From: Bacteroidia bacterium
Lineage (GTDB): Bacteria > Bacteroidota > Bacteroidia > B-17B0 > Aurantibacillaceae
Assembly: GCA_026415195.1 (NCBI GenBank)
Contig: JAOAHO010000007.1
Span: 13,822 to 76,376, forward strand
Direction of reading: 5' to 3'
DNA length: 62,555 nucleotides
Below the pieces are notes generated by a model, which saw only the letters and a program-made list of their open reading frames with translations, was not told the origin of the DNA and made no database searches. The translations under genes and the position numbers were made by a program. Each line of letters opens with the position of its first letter. Positions within the stretch are counted from its first letter, which is position 1. Positions 25,683-34,495 of the stretch are shown here, one piece after another.

Positions 25683-26272
25683 TCCTTCAAAAGAAATTCC
25701 ATGAATTCCAATAATTCCTTTCGACCTTTTTGCTTAACTGTTGAAGTAAAAAAAATATTGGGTTTTTCTGTAAAAACCATAGCACACCAGGAGTCGATGA
25801 TATTGTTAAGTTTATGCAGTTCCGATTGATTAAGTTTATCGATTTTAGTGAAAATCAGGGAAATGGGTAATTTATTTTTAACGCTTTCAATAATCAAATC
25901 TTCATCTTTAGGGGTAAAGGGGTGTCTGCTGTCCATCAGAATAAAAAGGCAACGGAGGAGCGATCCATGATTCAGATAACTTTCGATGACGTGATCAATT
26001 TTTTTTAAAACGGCTTTTGAAGCTTTGGCGTAACCGTATCCGGGCAGGTCAACCAGAAAAAAGGCATCATTTATTTTGAAATAATTCAGGGTTTGTGTTT
26101 TTCCCGGAGTGGCAGAAGTTTTGGCCACCTTGTGACCCGTCAACATGTTGATGAGCGAAGATTTTCCAGTATTACTGCGTCCGATGAATCCGAATTCCGG
26201 CAGGGATTTGTTTTTGGCGTCGGACGGATGCAGGAAAGAACCGTGATAGAGCACTTTATTAATTTCCATCAT
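25679..26272 (-). CDS. engB: Ribosome biogenesis GTPase EngB (YihA/YsxC)
   Basis: 197 residues. GTPase needed for late 50S assembly. Motifs: G1 GRSNTGKSS (~33-41), G2 Thr within KTSATPGKTQ, G3 DLPGYGYAK, G4 TKID, G5-like TSTV. Full length for the family. The first two codons are both ATG. It overlaps the upstream acyltransferase gene by 4 bp and the downstream small gene by 4 bp. Confidence 0.96.
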   Translation of the reverse strand: MMEINKVLYHGSFLHPSDAKNKSLPEFGFIGRSNTGKSSLINMLTGHKVAKTSATPGKTQTLNYFKINDAFFLVDLPGYGYAKASKAVLKKIDHVIESYLNHGSLLRCLFILMDSRHPFTPKDEDLIIESVKNKLPISLIFTKIDKLNQSELHKLNNIIDSWCAMVFTEKPNIFFTSTVKQKGRKELLEFMEFLLKE

Positions 26273-27213
26273 GGCACCGGAATACCCTTTTCGGCAAGGT
26301 AAGAATTAATATGCCTTTCTTTTTTACTGGGATATATATCGGCTATGGTCACCATTAAGCCTGTTTCTTCCACTCCACCAAACCCTTCGTTTAGTGCAGT
26401 TCCAAACGAGCGCATGGTTAAGCTCAGGTTCATGTAGGCATTCACCAGCGGGGGAATGTTTTCGCCGCGTTCGCGTACCATTTTGTTGAGTATGGTGTGC
26501 CCCTCTTTGTAGGGAAGATTTTTGATTTTATTCAAAAAATCGGAGGTGTCGTTTTCAATGTGAATGGGGCGTATGGGCCGGACCAAATCGTCGCGGTCGG
26601 GGAAATAGTGGCGGAGGAAGCTAAGGATGAGGTCGCGGGCAAGGCGGTCGAAATCAGTGTACATGGTTACTTTTCCGAAAAAATATCGGATGTCAGGATG
26701 GTCTACTACCAGTGCACCAAGCCCGTCCCAAAGGTTGTCCAGGCTGAAAAGCCCTTTGCGGAACGATTCGCTGGGCTGATAGTCGGGCTGAACAAAACTT
26801 CGCCCCAGTTCGATGGTATAAGGCAGATAATCTTTAATGAATTTGTTCGAAAAATGAAAAAGCTTCGTGGTGGCCAGGTGTATAGTGCCGTTTGCATCAA
26901 TGGCATCTTTGCATATTTTGAACCGGTATGAACCGACGATTTCTTCATCGGCCGGGTTCCACACCAGTAGTTGTTCGTAGGCAAAAGGCCCTGTGTCGAA
27001 CTCGTCCAGGTCGATGGATTTTCCGGTTCCTCCGCCTGCATACCTAAAGGTGATTTCCCTCAGGCGGCCTATTTCTTTTAAGGTGTTAGGGGCATTTTTT
27101 TCATTAATAATATAAATCTCGTTATTTCCGTTGTTGGTTTTTCTAAGGAAAGTTTTTTCGTTTAGTTCTTCTTTGATTTTTTTTCGGTCGATTTTCGGAA
27201 TAATTTTTTCCAT
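26269..27213 (-). CDS. GNAT-type N-acyltransferase (OlsB/GlsB-like)
   Basis: 314 residues. GNAT-fold acyl-ACP-dependent N-acyltransferase: EIGRLREITFRYAGGGTG, the acidic LDEFD, QLLVWNPADEEIVGSYRF, YTIELGRSFVQPDYQ and the Trp-containing LDNLWDGLGALVV. This set matches the ornithine-lipid enzyme OlsB and the Bacteroides GlsB, which attaches a 3-hydroxy fatty acid to glycine in aminolipid synthesis. The second acyltransferase (GlsA/OlsA) is not adjacent. First gene of the operon with engB; TATATTCG, one mismatch to the -7 box, lies 6 nt before the ATG. Confidence 0.85.
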   Translation of the reverse strand: MEKIIPKIDRKKIKEELNEKTFLRKTNNGNNEIYIINEKNAPNTLKEIGRLREITFRYAGGGTGKSIDLDEFDTGPFAYEQLLVWNPADEEIVGSYRFKICKDAIDANGTIHLATTKLFHFSNKFIKDYLPYTIELGRSFVQPDYQPSESFRKGLFSLDNLWDGLGALVVDHPDIRYFFGKVTMYTDFDRLARDLILSFLRHYFPDRDDLVRPIRPIHIENDTSDFLNKIKNLPYKEGHTILNKMVRERGENIPPLVNAYMNLSLTMRSFGTALNEGFGGVEETGLMVTIADIYPSKKERHINSYLAEKGIPVP

Positions 27214-27281
27214 ACGTTACGAATATACGGATTAAAGAAAGATTTTTGAAATGTTAGGTTTTAAGTTTTTTCTAAAAAAAA

Positions 27282-27289
27282 TATCTTTG
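27282..27289 (+). promoter_or_regulatory. TAnnTTTG promoter
   Basis: TATCTTTG, last base 4 nt before the ATG at 27294. Confidence 0.5.
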
Positions 27290-27293
27290 TATC

Positions 27294-27659
27294 ATGAAAT
27301 CATTTAAGGCCATTTTAACATTTACTTTGTGTATTTTTCTTTTTGTTCAATGCAAAAAGAAAAAAGAACCTACACCGGCAGATAACGGCAATCAAAATCC
27401 GCCGCAGCCTTTTAAAGAAGTTTTTGTGGATGTTCGTACGGCCCATGAGTATCAAACGGAAGGCCATGCGGCTTGCACCATCAACATTCCCCTGGATCAG
27501 TTTGACTCCAAAATTGAAGAACTCAAACAAAACGACCGCGTGAATTTGGTTTGCAAAAGCGGCACCAGGGCAGAAATAGCACGCCAAAAACTTCTGCAGG
27601 CGAATTATACCAAAGAAGTTATTAATCATGGCTCCTGGCAGAACCTGAAATGTCCGTAA
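27294..27659 (+). CDS. Rhodanese-domain lipoprotein
   Basis: 121 residues. Lipoprotein signal MKSFKAILTFTLCIFLFVQC with the lipid-modified Cys expected at residue 20, a Lys/Pro linker, then a single rhodanese domain: FVDVRTAHEYQTEGHAACT and active-site loop VCKSGTRAE with the sulfur-accepting Cys. Probably periplasmic sulfur transfer or sulfide handling. A TauE/SafE permease follows 92 nt later, a frequent rhodanese partner in thiosulfate or sulfite metabolism. Confidence 0.88.
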   Translation: MKSFKAILTFTLCIFLFVQCKKKKEPTPADNGNQNPPQPFKEVFVDVRTAHEYQTEGHAACTINIPLDQFDSKIEELKQNDRVNLVCKSGTRAEIARQKLLQANYTKEVINHGSWQNLKCP

Positions 27660-27751
27660 TATTCCTTTCATAACTTAAAAGTTTGTAACCAAAGTTTCCG
27701 TATTGAATTTGCAGATGTACATAACTTTGCCGTGAAATTTTATATTATTTC

Positions 27752-28567
27752 GTGGCTGTAATTGGTTATATTGCTTCGCTTTTCATTGGCATTTCCCTTG
27801 GTTTGATTGGCGGAGGAGGTTCTGTTCTGACAGTTCCCGTTTTGGTGTATTTATTTAATGTGGAACCTGTTATGGCTACTGCCTATTCTTTGTTTATTGT
27901 TGGATTTAGCAGTTTGATTGGTGCCGGCCAAAAATATTTTGAAAAATTAGTTGATTTACGCACGGCCATAGTGTTTGGTTTGCCCTCCATTGCAGCGGTA
28001 TATCTTACAAGGAAATGGATTGTACCTTCATTGCCTAATGAAATTTTATCCATTTCGGGCTTTACTTTAACGAAGCCGATTGCTTTGATGTTACTATTTG
28101 CCGTTTTAATGATTGCCGCATCGGTTTCCATGATAAAAGAAAATGAAAATAAAAATACTGAGGCAGAGAACTCAGAAGCCGAAAGAAAATTCAACTATCC
28201 CATGATTTTAATAGAAGGCATAGTGGTGGGCATATTAACGGGGCTGGTGGGGGCGGGCGGAGGTTTCCTTATTATCCCTGCTTTGGTGATGCTCAGCAAA
28301 TTGTCTATGAAGTTGGCTGTGGGTACTTCATTGGTGATCATTGCCGCTAAATCACTTATTGGTTTTGCTGGTGATGTTCAACAGCACGGTTCCAATATGG
28401 ACTGGATACTTTTAATTTCTGTGACGATGCTTGCCGTGGCCGGCATATTTATGGGAAACCGGCTTTCGAATAAAATTGACGGAAAAAAACTCAAAAAGGG
28501 ATTTGGTTGGTTTGTGCTGGTGATGGGGATATTGATGCTTTACAAAGAATTTTGTAAGACAGGATAA
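27752..28567 (+). CDS. TauE/SafE-family sulfite/anion permease
   Basis: 271 residues with eight hydrophobic helices in two internally related halves: the first with GISLGLIGGGGSVLTVPVLV, the second with GILTGLVGAGGGFLIIPALV, the diagnostic Gly-rich pair of the family. Exports sulfite or sulfoacetate-like anions. The start is GTG at 27752; TAACTTTG at 27722-27729 is a likely -7 box. The upstream rhodanese lipoprotein suggests a joint role in inorganic sulfur handling. It converges on the barrel gene 6 nt away. Confidence 0.9.
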   Translation: MAVIGYIASLFIGISLGLIGGGGSVLTVPVLVYLFNVEPVMATAYSLFIVGFSSLIGAGQKYFEKLVDLRTAIVFGLPSIAAVYLTRKWIVPSLPNEILSISGFTLTKPIALMLLFAVLMIAASVSMIKENENKNTEAENSEAERKFNYPMILIEGIVVGILTGLVGAGGGFLIIPALVMLSKLSMKLAVGTSLVIIAAKSLIGFAGDVQQHGSNMDWILLISVTMLAVAGIFMGNRLSNKIDGKKLKKGFGWFVLVMGILMLYKEFCKTG

Positions 28568-28573
28568 AGCTAC

Positions 28574-31162
28574 TTATTGAAAATCCCCTTCGCCCATTTG
28601 CATTCCGCCTTGCTGCTGGCCGCCACGGTTGCCGCGTTGGAAACGCTTGAAGATGCTGGTGTCGAATTTTCCGAATAAGTACGTAATGCTGAAGCGGATA
28701 AACCTTGTCTCGCGGCGCCTCGAAACTTCCTGAACGAAGTCAGGCGTTTCGATGAAATTTCCGAATTGGCGTGTGTTGAATATATCCGAAATGGTCAGGT
28801 TAAAGGTCCATTGAATTTTATAGGTTTTGCTGAAAGAAAGGTCGGCTGAATAATTCTGCCTGGTCCAGCCGTTGATGATACGCTTGGGAGCATCATAAAA
28901 CGCATTCAGTTGGGTTTGTATGCCCCAGGGCAAGGTATATTGCGTATTTAATTTTGCCCTGTAGCTCCATCCGGTAAACACTTGTTCGGGCATGTTGTAT
29001 TGCAGGCCGCTGTTCAGTAAAATATAAAAAACGTCCACGTTCAGCATAGCATTCCATTTCTCGGTAATGTTCCATTTCAAGGTGTTTTCAAAACCGTAAC
29101 GCCATTGATCCTTTCCATTGACGAAGGTAGATACCATGATGGAAGGATTGGTGGCAGAAGGATATTGATAGTTGGTTATGGGATATTGATTATAGCGGGT
29201 ATAAAAAGAACTCAGGAAGTTTCCTTTTTCAAAAAGGAAATTGTAATTAATTTCAGCGATGTTATTGAATTCGGGTCTTAGTTCGGCATTTCCTATGCGA
29301 TAGTTACGGTTGTCGGAAAAGAAAATGAACGGCATGGACTGGAAGAAGTTCGGGCGGTCAATTTTTCTGCTGATGTTGAATTGCAGTTCATGCTTGCTGC
29401 CGAACTTTTTGGTCAGATAAAAAGAAGGAAACCAGGCATACATGAAAGTTCCCGGAGCAAAGGGATAATTGTATTCAAATTTTCGGTTTTTATCCAAAAG
29501 GGTTCCGGCATAATAGGTTTGTTCAAAGCGAAGCCCCGCATTATATCCGATGTTCCATGGGAGTTTTCCGGTATGCGTAATGTAAGCCGCATTGACCATG
29601 TCATCAATCAGGTAATTGTTGCTTTGAAAGGTGTCTTTGACGAATACATTCTGAATCAAATCTTTGTTGAAAACGTTATTCAGAAAGGTGCTTTGTTTGT
29701 AGAACAACCTGACTCCGGCTTCCAGTTTTTTTCCATCGGAATACGGGTCGGTAAAATCTAATTGAAATGTCCACATGTTGTTTTTTGACCCGCCGTTATT
29801 GGTGGTGGTCATGGGCGCCAAATAAACCGTGTTCCCGTTGTATCCGGCCCAGGTTTGCGTAAGGAATTCAAAGCCCGTATTTCCTTTACCCTGATTGAAA
29901 TTAAGATCGGCGCTGATTTCTTTACCTTCGCGCGGAAAGGTTTTTTTCCATGTCAGTTGGTAAGTAAGGTTTTCAAAATCGTTCCATTGTTTGTTGGTCC
30001 TTCTGCCGTAGTTGTCAATATTGTTGTTTTTGGATTTGTTTTCAAATAGTTGCACGTCGGTGCCGCCCATTTTTCCTTTAACGATGTTGAATGATGCTCC
30101 GATGGTGTTACGAATATTAATATTGTAATCCACCTGAAACCTTCCCACATGAAAATGGGATTTTCCGTAGTTGTTATTGGTTTGAATAAAAGACAGTTCG
30201 TCACCGGCCACAGGCACATTAAAATCAGTGCGTTTGGTAAAGCCGAAAGTGCGGTTGTAATTAGTGATGTTGCTTGAAAAAAATGTGGTAAATGCCCACG
30301 GATGTTCGCGGATGTTGAGGTTGGCCGTCAGGCCGTAACGATCCTGGGTGCCGATGTTTCCCATCAGCATTCCGTTGTATCCGGGTTTTTTGTTTTTTTT
30401 GAGCACGATATTAATAATACCGCCGCTGGCAGCCGCTTCGAATTTTGCTCCGGGATTTGAAATTACTTCTATGCGGTCAATTTGGTCGGCCGGAATTTGG
30501 CTGATGTTCAGGGTGGTGGGGCGCCCGTCCACATATATCATGGCATTACGTTCGCGTAGCGTGGCATTGCCGTCGGCATCCACTGAAATGGTAGGTACGT
30601 TTTTTAATGCATCCAGCGCCGTTCCCCCACGCACCGACAAATCTTTTTCCACATTGTAAATTTTTCTGTCAACGGCCAGTTGCACCGTGCTTTTCTCGGC
30701 TTTCACCTCCACTTCTGCCAGCATTTTTTCGTCGGGCTCAATCATAATATTGCCCAAATCCACTTCCAGTTTTTTGGGGGCCTGGATAAAGAATTTATTG
30801 ATATAGGTTTTATAACCCAGCGGCACCACTTTTATCCTGAAACCGCCCATAGCCGGAAGCCCTTCAATATTAAAATCACCGTTTTCTTTGGTGAGAACAC
30901 CCCCCAAAATGCTGTCTTTGTTATGCCACAATACCATTACCGAGGCATATTCAATGGGCTTTTTGGTGCGGGCGTCCAGAATTTTTCCGTAAACCCTTCC
31001 TTTAATGTCTTTCATAAGCTTGGCAAAATCCTGATTATTTCCGGATCCTTGCCTTCCCTGTCCCATTCCACCGCCTCCCATACCCGGGAATTGGGCAAAA
31101 CCTAAATATAAGCAAGTGAAAAAAAATATAAATCCGTATGTTTTTATTGTGTTAAAATTCAC
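28574..31162 (-). CDS. TonB-receptor-like outer-membrane beta-barrel family protein
   Basis: 862 residues, start GTG. Signal peptide, then a Gly/Gln-rich patch (GGGGMGQGRQGSGN), a carboxypeptidase-regulatory-like domain (~50-135, VYGKILDARTKKPIEYASV), a TonB plug-like domain (~150-250, AMIYVDGRPTTLNI; GAKFEAAASGGIINIVLKK) and a large barrel. This architecture is the outer-membrane-barrel family found beside, but distinct from, SusC. No SusD follows. The C-terminus is again Gly/Gln-rich (RGNRGGQQQGGMQMG), similar to the N-terminal patch, which is unusual because the barrel normally ends in an aromatic residue. Substrate unknown. Confidence 0.85.
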   Translation of the reverse strand: MNFNTIKTYGFIFFFTCLYLGFAQFPGMGGGGMGQGRQGSGNNQDFAKLMKDIKGRVYGKILDARTKKPIEYASVMVLWHNKDSILGGVLTKENGDFNIEGLPAMGGFRIKVVPLGYKTYINKFFIQAPKKLEVDLGNIMIEPDEKMLAEVEVKAEKSTVQLAVDRKIYNVEKDLSVRGGTALDALKNVPTISVDADGNATLRERNAMIYVDGRPTTLNISQIPADQIDRIEVISNPGAKFEAAASGGIINIVLKKNKKPGYNGMLMGNIGTQDRYGLTANLNIREHPWAFTTFFSSNITNYNRTFGFTKRTDFNVPVAGDELSFIQTNNNYGKSHFHVGRFQVDYNINIRNTIGASFNIVKGKMGGTDVQLFENKSKNNNIDNYGRRTNKQWNDFENLTYQLTWKKTFPREGKEISADLNFNQGKGNTGFEFLTQTWAGYNGNTVYLAPMTTTNNGGSKNNMWTFQLDFTDPYSDGKKLEAGVRLFYKQSTFLNNVFNKDLIQNVFVKDTFQSNNYLIDDMVNAAYITHTGKLPWNIGYNAGLRFEQTYYAGTLLDKNRKFEYNYPFAPGTFMYAWFPSFYLTKKFGSKHELQFNISRKIDRPNFFQSMPFIFFSDNRNYRIGNAELRPEFNNIAEINYNFLFEKGNFLSSFYTRYNQYPITNYQYPSATNPSIMVSTFVNGKDQWRYGFENTLKWNITEKWNAMLNVDVFYILLNSGLQYNMPEQVFTGWSYRAKLNTQYTLPWGIQTQLNAFYDAPKRIINGWTRQNYSADLSFSKTYKIQWTFNLTISDIFNTRQFGNFIETPDFVQEVSRRRETRFIRFSITYLFGKFDTSIFKRFQRGNRGGQQQGGMQMGEGDFQ

Positions 31163-31166
31163 TGCG

Positions 31167-31174
31167 CAAAAGTA
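31167..31174 (-). promoter_or_regulatory. TAnnTTTG promoter
   Basis: Minus strand TACTTTTG, last base 4 nt before the GTG start at 31162. Confidence 0.5.
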
Positions 31175-31270
31175 TTTTAATTTGGATATGAATACTTCAA
31201 CAATTTACTACAAAAAAAGTTAAAGTTTTATGGATTAGATGATGAGTGGTAATAAAAGTTTAAGTCAGGT

Positions 31271-32257
31271 TTAAAATATTTTTGATACGCCTGTTTTTTC
31301 GTACAAAACAAGGTGCGTAGCCAAAATAAGTTGTGAATAATTCTGTGAGGCGTTTCCGAATCCGCCTGCTTCCGTATTCCATAGTTTATAGATGAGCGAC
31401 ATGTCGGATTTAGGCGACTCGATTTTATTGACGGCTTTCATAACGTTGCCGTATCCGGCGTGGTAGATGTGCATCACCAGAAGCCGGAACCACAGGTCGG
31501 TCTCCCGGTACTCGCAAAACCCCAGATAATCGCAGATTTCACGGGCTTTGGGCAGGCAAATTTCATGAATAAGGCGCGATGCAGCGTAAGCAGAACGCGA
31601 AAAATCGGCACGCTCATCTTCATGTCGGTTAACCTTCAGCCCATACATGCGCGCCACTTTCTTCATTAACTGGAAAGGCCCATAGGCGCCGGCGTTCGAT
31701 TTCTGCAATTTGTTCGGACTTTCAATAAGAAGAATGGCCTGGGCATACCATGGATCTACCCCGTTCAGATAAAATTCATAAACCCCTTTTTCCAATAGGG
31801 GCACTGATTTGTTGAAATCGTAAAAATAGCGTTTGCCCCCCGTAATCAGTATGCGGGTATTGCTATCAAGCCCGTGGAGGCGGATTAAGCTGTCTTTAAA
31901 GGATTTTTTTTGTTCGTCCGATAACGTTTTCCAAAACTTATCTTTGGAAGCATAAAGTACCTTTCTTGAAGGATATGTGGAGAACAAAACGCTGTCTTCA
32001 CTGAGGCAAATAATGTTTTTCCAGTATTTTATTTGAGGCAGGGTGTCTAAGCTTAGTTGATACAATTCGGGCAAATAATAAATGTCAATGGCCATTCGGT
32101 TAAAGTTCACCGGTATCAGGTTTTCGCAAATATCATTGAACGGCAAGAAATATTTTTTACTTATTTTCTGTTTTGTAGGGGGATGTTTCGGATGAAAGGA
32201 AGTTCCGCCTTCCACCCAGGCAAAAGCCAAAGCAAGTATGCAAATTACCCTTAACAC
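31271..32257 (-). CDS. Lytic transglycosylase (SLT domain)
   Basis: 328 residues, start GTG. Signal peptide to about WVEGG, a ~150-residue N-terminal region of unknown fold, and a C-terminal SLT domain: AILLIESPNKLQKSNAGA with the catalytic Glu near residue 175, YGPFQLMKKVARMYGL, and the later helix MHIYHAGYGNVMKAV (the GxGxV-like part). It cleaves glycan strands to 1,6-anhydro-MurNAc ends. No LysM domain, unlike MltD. TAACTTTG lies 5 nt before the GTG, supporting this start. Confidence 0.85.
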   Translation of the reverse strand: MLRVICILALAFAWVEGGTSFHPKHPPTKQKISKKYFLPFNDICENLIPVNFNRMAIDIYYLPELYQLSLDTLPQIKYWKNIICLSEDSVLFSTYPSRKVLYASKDKFWKTLSDEQKKSFKDSLIRLHGLDSNTRILITGGKRYFYDFNKSVPLLEKGVYEFYLNGVDPWYAQAILLIESPNKLQKSNAGAYGPFQLMKKVARMYGLKVNRHEDERADFSRSAYAASRLIHEICLPKAREICDYLGFCEYRETDLWFRLLVMHIYHAGYGNVMKAVNKIESPKSDMSLIYKLWNTEAGGFGNASQNYSQLILATHLVLYEKTGVSKIF

Positions 32258-32262
32258 TATTT

Positions 32263-32270
32263 CAAAGTTA
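32263..32270 (-). promoter_or_regulatory. TAnnTTTG promoter
   Basis: Minus strand TAACTTTG, last base 5 nt before the GTG start at 32257. Confidence 0.5.
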
Positions 32271-32342
32271 CGAATTTAAAAGCATAATTTCAAGTTATCC
32301 TTCTATTAAAAAATTATTATTCAATGAGTTGTGTTAATCTTA

Positions 32343-33203
32343 TCAAATCTCGATAAGCTTTTGAACGTTTGTATTAGATCCATTTTGTGAGGCCAGATAA
32401 TATTTCCCTTTTGGCCATTGTGTAATTTTGATTCTGAAAGGGATTTGGTTTTTTCCTGCATGCACCGGATGCACTTGCGTATAATACACTTCCTGACCCG
32501 ACTCGTTGATGATGATGAATTTTTCATATCCGCTTTTGATTGCATCGGCTTCCACTGTGCCAATCAGCGAGTCGTTCAGCAGCTGTATCCTTCCGTCCCT
32601 TAAAGTAAAATTTTTTTGTTTTATGAAATACCAGGGAAGGGGAATGCCCATGGCATCGCAAATCCATTTTTTGTATTTCATGTGTTCCTCGGCATAAACC
32701 GGTATCCCCGCAGGGTTCTGAAGATCCGACAAACACCATGTCATGCTTTGAATAAGGTTGTGGTTAAGGGTATCACGGTGTAAATCCATAAACCGGGCAA
32801 ATTCCACTAATTTTTTATTTGTCGCTTCGGGCTTGAAAACAAAGGAATTTGAACTTTGAGGGGATTTACCCCTGAGCTTACAGCAATAGGCATTCAAATT
32901 TACGGTCAGGGTCTGGCGGGCATTCATATGAACCATGACGGGATTTGGAATAAACAAATCCTGAAATGATGTATCGGTATTTTGCATCTGGCTCCCCGGC
33001 GGTATAAATAAAGTTTGTGCAACGGAAGTCAGGTTTTTTATTTTCATCACGGCCACATTGCCCGAGTGTCCGTTTCCTTTGGCATACACCGATATTTCAA
33101 ATTTATGCTGGTAGTTCATGCTCACATGATTTCTTTTTTGGGTGTCTTGAAAACTCAGTGAGAACAGGGAAATCAGGCATGTTAATAAAAATATTCTTTT
33201 CAT
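32343..33203 (-). CDS. Hypothetical exported protein with sorting-domain-like C-terminus
   Basis: 286 residues. Signal peptide MKRIFLLTCLISLFSLSF. The middle part contains a paired Cys segment (YCCKLRGK), a Trp-rich helix (SMTWCLSD; YKKWICDAMGIPLPWYF) and no recognised catalytic motif. The last ~70 residues (EKFIIINESGQEVYYTQVHP ... WPKGKYYLASQNG) resemble a T9SS type A sorting domain without a clear PNP start, so it may be surface-delivered. It is divergent from the nucleoside transporter gene; no clear promoter box between them. Confidence 0.6.
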   Translation of the reverse strand: MKRIFLLTCLISLFSLSFQDTQKRNHVSMNYQHKFEISVYAKGNGHSGNVAVMKIKNLTSVAQTLFIPPGSQMQNTDTSFQDLFIPNPVMVHMNARQTLTVNLNAYCCKLRGKSPQSSNSFVFKPEATNKKLVEFARFMDLHRDTLNHNLIQSMTWCLSDLQNPAGIPVYAEEHMKYKKWICDAMGIPLPWYFIKQKNFTLRDGRIQLLNDSLIGTVEADAIKSGYEKFIIINESGQEVYYTQVHPVHAGKNQIPFRIKITQWPKGKYYLASQNGSNTNVQKLIEI

Positions 33204-33258
33204 GATTTCAGTTTTTTATGAATAATGAGTATTTTGGCTTTTTGTTACATCTTTTTAA

Positions 33259-34491
33259 ATGGAAAAATTTCAAGGCCTATTGGGTATAGTTACGATTCTG
33301 GGTTTGGCGTTTGCCATGTCGAACAACAAGAGGCGCATCAACTATCGCCTGGTGGTCAGCGGGCTTGCATTGCAATGGATGATTGGCTTTCTGATCATGA
33401 AAGTCGGTTGGGTTACGTCCTTTTTTTCATTTTTGGGGAGGGTTATCGGAAAAATTGAATTGTTTGCATCCAGGGCTGCATCGTTTGTTTATGGCAACCT
33501 GCTGGTCATCGGCCCCGAAGGTAATCCCATACCCTTCGGCCTGCCGCATACATTTGTTTTTGCTTTTAATATTACGGCTACCATCATTTTTGTTTGTGTG
33601 CTGGTGGCCATTCTTTATCATCTGGGCATTATGCAGCGGGTGGTGGAAATCATAGCCAGGGGCATTCATTTCATTATGGGGGCCAGCGGCGCCGAAACCC
33701 TGAGCAATGTAGCCAGCGCCTTCGTCGGCCAGGTGGAAGCCCAGGTGATGATCAGGCCCTACCTTTCCACAATGACCATGAGTGAATTATTAACCTCCAT
33801 GGCCGGCAGCATGGCTTGCATAGCCGGAGGCATACTGGTGGTGTATGTGAATATGGGTGCAAAAGCGGAGTATTTGCTGGCAGCCAGTTTGATGGCCGCA
33901 CCGGCGGCTATCGTTATTTCCAAAATCATCATGCCCGAAGTGAACGAGCCCGTTACCGCAGGAAAAGTCAAACTGGAAATAAAAAAAGAACACAACAATC
34001 TCATTGATGCCATTTCGCATGGGGCCACCGATGGCATGAAGATTTCCATCAACGTTATTGCCATGCTGCTGGGTTTTTTGGCTTTGATTTATTTTATTAA
34101 TTACCTGCTCCACTTTATACATTATGATCTTAGTCTGGATTGGATTTTCGGAAAATTGTTTTATCCTTTGGCATGGCTGATGGGAACTCCTGCTGCCGAA
34201 GCCGACAAGGTGGCCATGCTGATGGGACAAAAGCTTGCCATCAACGAATTTGTTGCCTTCAAAACCCTTACGGGAGAAATGAAAAACATGCTGTCTGAAA
34301 AAGCCCTCGCCATTGCCAGCTTTGCCATTTGCGGCTTTGCCAACTTTGCCAGCGTGGGCATTCAGATAGGCGGTATCGGAGCACTGGTACCCGAACGTCG
34401 TTCCGATTTATCGAGGTTGGGAATTAAAGCACTGATAGCCGGAACGCTTTCTTCTTATCTTTCTGCTTGCATTGCAGGAATTTTGGTTTGA
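33259..34491 (+). CDS. Concentrative nucleoside transporter (NupC/CNT family)
   Basis: 410 residues, eight to nine membrane segments. CNT signatures: SAFVGQVEAQVMIRPYLSTM (the GQxEAxxxIRPY motif in the first half) and KLAINEFVAFKTL in the second half (NEFVAF, substrate and cation binding). Imports nucleosides with Na+ or H+. The closing segment ICGFANFASVGIQIGGIGAL is also characteristic. The ABC permease gene starts 4 nt after its stop, so they are probably co-transcribed although functionally unrelated. Confidence 0.93.
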   Translation: MEKFQGLLGIVTILGLAFAMSNNKRRINYRLVVSGLALQWMIGFLIMKVGWVTSFFSFLGRVIGKIELFASRAASFVYGNLLVIGPEGNPIPFGLPHTFVFAFNITATIIFVCVLVAILYHLGIMQRVVEIIARGIHFIMGASGAETLSNVASAFVGQVEAQVMIRPYLSTMTMSELLTSMAGSMACIAGGILVVYVNMGAKAEYLLAASLMAAPAAIVISKIIMPEVNEPVTAGKVKLEIKKEHNNLIDAISHGATDGMKISINVIAMLLGFLALIYFINYLLHFIHYDLSLDWIFGKLFYPLAWLMGTPAAEADKVAMLMGQKLAINEFVAFKTLTGEMKNMLSEKALAIASFAICGFANFASVGIQIGGIGALVPERRSDLSRLGIKALIAGTLSSYLSACIAGILV

Positions 34492-34495
34492 GTGA

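Noticed and set aside
33790..34230. Minus-strand 146-codon frame inside the nucleoside transporter gene
   Set aside because: His- and Gln-rich shadow frame opposite conserved CNT motifs.
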